The position numbers and the translations under genes were made by a program. From DASXHZ01 sp036488085 (lineage in GTDB: Bacteria; Acidobacteriota; Thermoanaerobaculia; Gp7-AA8), in the NCBI GenBank assembly GCA_036488085.1, contig DASXHZ010000079.1:1-37468 (forward strand): DNA of 37,468 bases. Direction: 5' to 3'. This document shows, piece by piece, positions 34,118 through 37,468 of this stretch. Within the stretch, counting starts at the first letter, position 1. Every line of letters starts with the position of its first letter. The notes under the pieces are model-generated. The model worked only from the letters and a program-made list of their open reading frames with translations, ran no database searches and was not told the DNA's origin.

Positions 34118-34250
34118 ATACGAAGAAGCGCTCACCAACGCGGTCGCTTGATGTTCGCGTAAGCCTGTGCACGTTGTCGGGGCGTGGGATCGGAACGGAT
34201 CCTATCGCCGCGTGGTTACGGAGCCTGAATTGCACGGTCTTCGAGCGCGG

Positions 34251-35555
34251 ATGAGACGCGTCCTTATCGCCGCCGCCTGGCTGGTCGGAGCCACGGTTCC
34301 GTCGCTCCTCGCGCAGCAGACGACCGCGTCCACGCAGCACGACATGAGCGGGATGCAAATGGAGGGCGACGCCACGGCCGATCTGCTCATGCGCCAGGCG
34401 TCGGGCACGAGCATGAATCCCGCGGACGCTCCGATGCAGATGGCGATGACGAAACGCGGCGACTGGACGCTCATGCTGCACGGCCTCGCCTTCGTCAATC
34501 AGGTCGTGCAGACCGGCCCACGCGGCGATGACAGGCTGTTCTCGACGAACTGGATCATGGGCATGGCCGACCGGCCGCTCGGCGGCGGTCACCTGATGCT
34601 TCGATCGATGCTCAGCCTCGAGCCGGTGACGGTCGGGAAGAAGTACCCCGAGCTGTTCCAGACCGGCGAAACGATCGGCGGTCATCCCATCATCGACGCG
34701 CAACACCCGCACGATTTCTTCATGGAGGTTGCCGCCGAGTACGCGCACCCGATCGCCGGCAACACGATCGGATTCATCTACGCCGCGCCATTCGGCGATC
34801 CGTCCCTCGGTCCGGTCGCGTATCCGCATCGCGCATCGGCGTCGGAAATCCCGCAGGCGACCCTCGGCCATCACGTGCAGGACTCCACCCACATCGCCGG
34901 CAGCGTCATCACGCTCGGCGCGCAGAACGGTGCGCTCGGCTACGCATTCAGCGGTTTCCACGGCCGGGAGCCGGATGAGCAGCGTTGGGATATCGACACG
35001 GGAAAGATCGACTCGTGGGCAGCGCGCGTGACATTCGACCCCACTCCGAATTGGACGGCGCAAATTTCCACGGGGCACCTCGAACATCCCGAAGCTGCCG
35101 AGCCGGCCAACATCCAACGCACGACGGCATCAGTCGCCTACAGCGGCGCAACCAGCTTCGGGCGATTGGATACGAGCGTCATCTTCGGCCACAACCGGAA
35201 GACGGAAGGTCGCCCGGCGAGCTCCTGGCTCGCCGAGGGCGTGCTGCAATTCGGTACGCGAAACTACGTGACCGGCCGCGCAGAGAGCGTCGATAAAGAC
35301 GAGCTCTTCGCGGATCAGAACGTCCCCGCAGTCATCGCTAACGGCATCTTCCGTATCACGGCGCTGACGCTCGGATATTCACGCGACGTACTGAAGAGCG
35401 GCCCGATCACCGGCGCGGTAGGCGCGAACGTCACCGGCTACTCCATTCCTGGCGCCATCAAGCAGTACTACGGCACTCCGCACTCGTTCTACCTTTTCGT
35501 TCGTCTGCGCGGTCACGGAGAAGGCATGCAGAACATGCACGCGATGCACATGTGA
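34251..35555 (+). CDS. Predicted outer-membrane protein, Met/His-rich, unknown function
   Basis: A 434-residue precursor with a signal peptide to about residue 22 (PSLLAQQ). The mature N-terminus is Met/His/Asp-rich (QHDMSGMQMEGD, then SMNPADAPMQMAM) and the C-terminus ends GMQNMHAMHM, both fit to bind copper or a similar metal. In between are alternating strands with conserved-looking GETIGGHPIIDAQHPHDFFME, GHHVQDSTHI and FHGREPDE. I recall unnamed proteins with this pattern near metal-resistance genes, but that is memory, not a search. The ATG at 34251 is preferred over the upstream GTG at 34167 because it gives a clean signal peptide. Not obviously in an operon with its neighbours. Confidence 0.7.
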   Translation: MRRVLIAAAWLVGATVPSLLAQQTTASTQHDMSGMQMEGDATADLLMRQASGTSMNPADAPMQMAMTKRGDWTLMLHGLAFVNQVVQTGPRGDDRLFSTNWIMGMADRPLGGGHLMLRSMLSLEPVTVGKKYPELFQTGETIGGHPIIDAQHPHDFFMEVAAEYAHPIAGNTIGFIYAAPFGDPSLGPVAYPHRASASEIPQATLGHHVQDSTHIAGSVITLGAQNGALGYAFSGFHGREPDEQRWDIDTGKIDSWAARVTFDPTPNWTAQISTGHLEHPEAAEPANIQRTTASVAYSGATSFGRLDTSVIFGHNRKTEGRPASSWLAEGVLQFGTRNYVTGRAESVDKDELFADQNVPAVIANGIFRITALTLGYSRDVLKSGPITGAVGANVTGYSIPGAIKQYYGTPHSFYLFVRLRGHGEGMQNMHAMHM

Positions 35556-35705
35556 GGTGAGACGTCGTATTCATCCCATACCGAGCACGCCGAGCGGGAA
35601 GACGATCAACATCCTGCGCTTTGCGTGTCCGGCAACACCCGCGCCGTCGGGACCGCTTCGCGTGGTGGGCATTTCGGCGGGATCTGTGTGTTGCAACCAC
35701 TCGCG

Positions 35706-37319
35706 ATGGCCGACTTTTTGGACTTTCGCCTGCTCTTCGAATCAGCGCCGGGCGCGTACTTGGTGGTCGATCCGGATTTTCGGTTTGCCGTCACCGAGGC
35801 GTACCTCGCGGCGACCATGACCGTGCGCGAGGAGATCGTCGGACGGCAGCTCTTCGATGTTTTCCCCGACAACCCCGACGATCCCGAAGCCACGGGGACG
35901 CGCAACTTGCGGGCTTCCCTCGACACCGTACTTCGCACACGGGCACCGCACACGATGCCCGTGCAAAAGTACGACATCCGCCGTCCGGAGTCCGAGGGGG
36001 GAGAGTTCGAGGAGCGGTACTGGAAGCCGGTCAACACGCCGATCCTGAACGGCGATCGAGTGGCCTACGTCATCCACGGCGTCGAAGACGTGACGGAGCT
36101 CGTCGGGATGGAGCACCTGAAAGGTGAGAACGAGCAGGCAACGGGCGAGCTGCGTTCGATGCGCGAGGCAGACCGCGCGAAGGACGAGTTCATCGCGATC
36201 ATCTCTCACGAGCTGCGCACCCCGATGACCTCGATCCTCGGATGGACGCGCATGCTGGCACTCGGCGGCCTTGACGAGAGGACGCAGGCCGAGGCGCTCG
36301 ACGCGCTCGAACGGAGCACGCTGGCGCAGGCAAAGCTCATCGAGGATCTGCTCGACGAGTCGCGCATCGCCTCCGGAAAACTTCGGCTCGTACCGCGGGC
36401 GATGGATCTGCGCGCGGTCGTATTGAGTGCGGTATCGATGGCCCGGCCGGCCGTAGACGCGAAACACATCGACCTCTCCGTAGACGGCGAGGGCGACGCA
36501 TACGACGTGTTCGGCGATCCGGCGCGCCTCCAGCAGGCGGTCGGCAACCTTCTGGGGAACGCGATCAAATTCACGCCCGAAGGCGGACACATAGCGCTGC
36601 GAATTTCCCGCAACGGCGCCACGGGAATCGTCGAAGTGACGGACACCGGGCGCGGCATCGCACCCGCCCTCATGCCGCACATCTTCGAACGCTTTCGCCA
36701 GGGCGACGACTCCGGCGAGCGCCAGAGCGGGTTAGGGCTCGGCCTTTCCATCACGCGTCACCTCGTCGAGATGCACGGCGGATCTGTCGTTGCGGCGAGT
36801 GCTGGCGAAGGGCGCGGCGCGACGTTCACGATCCGCCTGCCGCTACACGAGACGGCGGACGGCAACGACATGATCGGACGCGACGCCGCAGCGAGGCTGA
36901 ATGCCTTGCCGCAGCTCGACGGCGTGCGGGTGCTGATCGTCGAGGACGAAATCGACAACCGCAACGTGCTCGCTGCGGCCCTCCGGCATTGCGGCGCAGA
37001 TGTCCAGGACGTTGGCACCGCCGGCGCTGCGTTCGATGTCATTCGCGGTTGGCAGCCGGACGTACTTGTCTGCGACATCGCGTTGCCTGACCTCGATGGC
37101 TGCGCGTTGCTCGAACAACTGCGTTCCCGCGACGCTGACGACGCGGCGCAAGCCATGCCGGCGCTGGCGCTCACGGTCATCGGCCGCCCCACCGAGCAGG
37201 CGCGGATCATCGCGGCAGGGTTCGACGTCTTCCGCCAGAAGCCGATCGACCCGGTGGATCTTGCGCACGAGGTTGGCCGTCTCGCCCGGCGACCGGTTTC
37301 CGTCCCTGCTTCGGAGTAG
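35706..37319 (+). CDS. Soluble hybrid histidine kinase (PAS-HisKA-HATPase-REC)
   Basis: A 537-residue cytoplasmic kinase with no membrane helix. An N-terminal PAS domain (about 1-135: FRLLFESAPGAYLVVDPDF, DVFPDNPDDPEATGTRNL, PVQKYDIRRPE, YVIHGVEDVTE) is followed by a short coiled coil. HisKA carries the phospho-His in ISHELRTPMTS. The ATPase has NLLGNAIKFT, DTGRGIAP and GLGLGLSI boxes. A C-terminal receiver (about 405-525) has VEDE, the phospho-Asp in CDIALPD, ALT and QKP. All key residues are present. ATG at 35706 is preferred over GTG 35625 because it starts right at the PAS domain. No DNA-binding partner is in the window, so it may pass the phosphate to a protein elsewhere. Confidence 0.9.
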   Translation: MADFLDFRLLFESAPGAYLVVDPDFRFAVTEAYLAATMTVREEIVGRQLFDVFPDNPDDPEATGTRNLRASLDTVLRTRAPHTMPVQKYDIRRPESEGGEFEERYWKPVNTPILNGDRVAYVIHGVEDVTELVGMEHLKGENEQATGELRSMREADRAKDEFIAIISHELRTPMTSILGWTRMLALGGLDERTQAEALDALERSTLAQAKLIEDLLDESRIASGKLRLVPRAMDLRAVVLSAVSMARPAVDAKHIDLSVDGEGDAYDVFGDPARLQQAVGNLLGNAIKFTPEGGHIALRISRNGATGIVEVTDTGRGIAPALMPHIFERFRQGDDSGERQSGLGLGLSITRHLVEMHGGSVVAASAGEGRGATFTIRLPLHETADGNDMIGRDAAARLNALPQLDGVRVLIVEDEIDNRNVLAAALRHCGADVQDVGTAGAAFDVIRGWQPDVLVCDIALPDLDGCALLEQLRSRDADDAAQAMPALALTVIGRPTEQARIIAAGFDVFRQKPIDPVDLAHEVGRLARRPVSVPASE

Positions 37320-37373
37320 GGGTTCTGCGTGGATGGGGTCAGGTCGAAACTTGAAACTCGAGTTGGGCAACTG

Positions 37374-37468
37374 CCCGTGGCATCCCGCGGATGCCGGTGT
37401 GAGTCGCCGGATGCCCGTGGCATCCCGCGGATGCCGGTGTGAGTCGCCGGATGCCGGCGGCATCCGGC
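37374..37468. repeat. 40-base tandem repeat with nested palindromes at the window end
   Basis: Two identical 40-base units, 37374-37413 and 37414-37453, start CCCGTGGCATCCCGCGGATG. Each contains the hairpin GGCATCC-CGC-GGATGCC. The last 23 bases (37446-37468) are another perfect hairpin, GCCGGATGCC-GGC-GGCATCCGGC, and the array may go on past the window. Upstream, between the kinase stop and 37373, is a short AGTTG-GG-CAACT palindrome. Confidence 0.9.

Noticed and set aside
37374..37468. CRISPR array at the right end
   Set aside because: The whole 40-base unit repeats without unique spacers; it is a tandem palindromic repeat.

Overview
The window is a GC-rich chromosomal segment (roughly two thirds G+C by eye) of a Gram-negative, diderm, LPS-making bacterium. 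The gene set is mostly housekeeping: mismatch repair, tRNA charging, Tol-Pal, Kdo synthesis, CTP, DAHP, SAM and pyruvate kinase. LptE, KdsA, KdsB and a complete tolQRAB-pal-cpoB operon show an outer membrane with lipopolysaccharide. The style of the secreted proteins, a carboxypeptidase-regulatory/beta-barrel protein and many palindromic intergenic repeats fit an Acidobacteriota-like lineage. That placement is an inference from gene style, not from a marker tree.

Layout. 3-156: 22-copy heptamer array. 171-6570 (+): mutS, nagZ, a HAMP/SpoIIE phosphatase and a DinB-like protein, with 4-base overlaps at two of the three junctions. 6660-7097 (-): ssb, divergent from dtd (7184-7624, +). 7772-10821 (+): leuS-lptE. 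10852-15988 (-): tRNA-Arg(CCU), tolQ, tolR, tolA, tolB, pal, cpoB, rpsT. 16090-16701 (+): L,D-transpeptidase. 16774-18468 (-): UbiB/AarF-family kinase. 18577-19746 (+): metK. 19759-22386 (-): kdsA and a GT-C-like membrane protein. 22439-23338 (+): secreted beta-helix protein. 23352-27139 (-): kdsB, pyrG and a secreted protein. 27120-28106 (+): membrane-anchored rhamnosidase-like protein with no catalytic domain. 28173-28928 (-): secreted protein. 28953-31538 (+): aroF and pyk. 31905-37319 (+): beta-barrel protein, DUF433 protein, His/Met-rich outer-membrane protein and a hybrid histidine kinase, with a broken DUF4926 gene on the minus strand at about 33.9-34.1 kb.

Many products serve the cell envelope: LptE (LPS export), KdsA and KdsB (Kdo), PyrG (CTP for CMP-Kdo), Tol-Pal (envelope constriction), NagZ and the L,D-transpeptidase (peptidoglycan), a possible GT-C glycosyltransferase and several secreted or outer-membrane proteins.

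The most unusual thing here is the repeats. At least six sites carry short arrays with a 7-base period but a different unit at each site (GGCAACC, CAGAGCG, GGATAAC, GAGGTTC, GCGTTAC/CCGTAAC). Most are arranged as two facing arms that would fold into long hairpins. They start at or next to stop codons, supply the stop codon in two cases, and also lie in frame inside two envelope genes (the LptE signal peptide and the GT-C-like protein). A second, non-heptad class of palindromic elements sits between genes, including one inside the tol operon, and also inside the GT-C-like gene.
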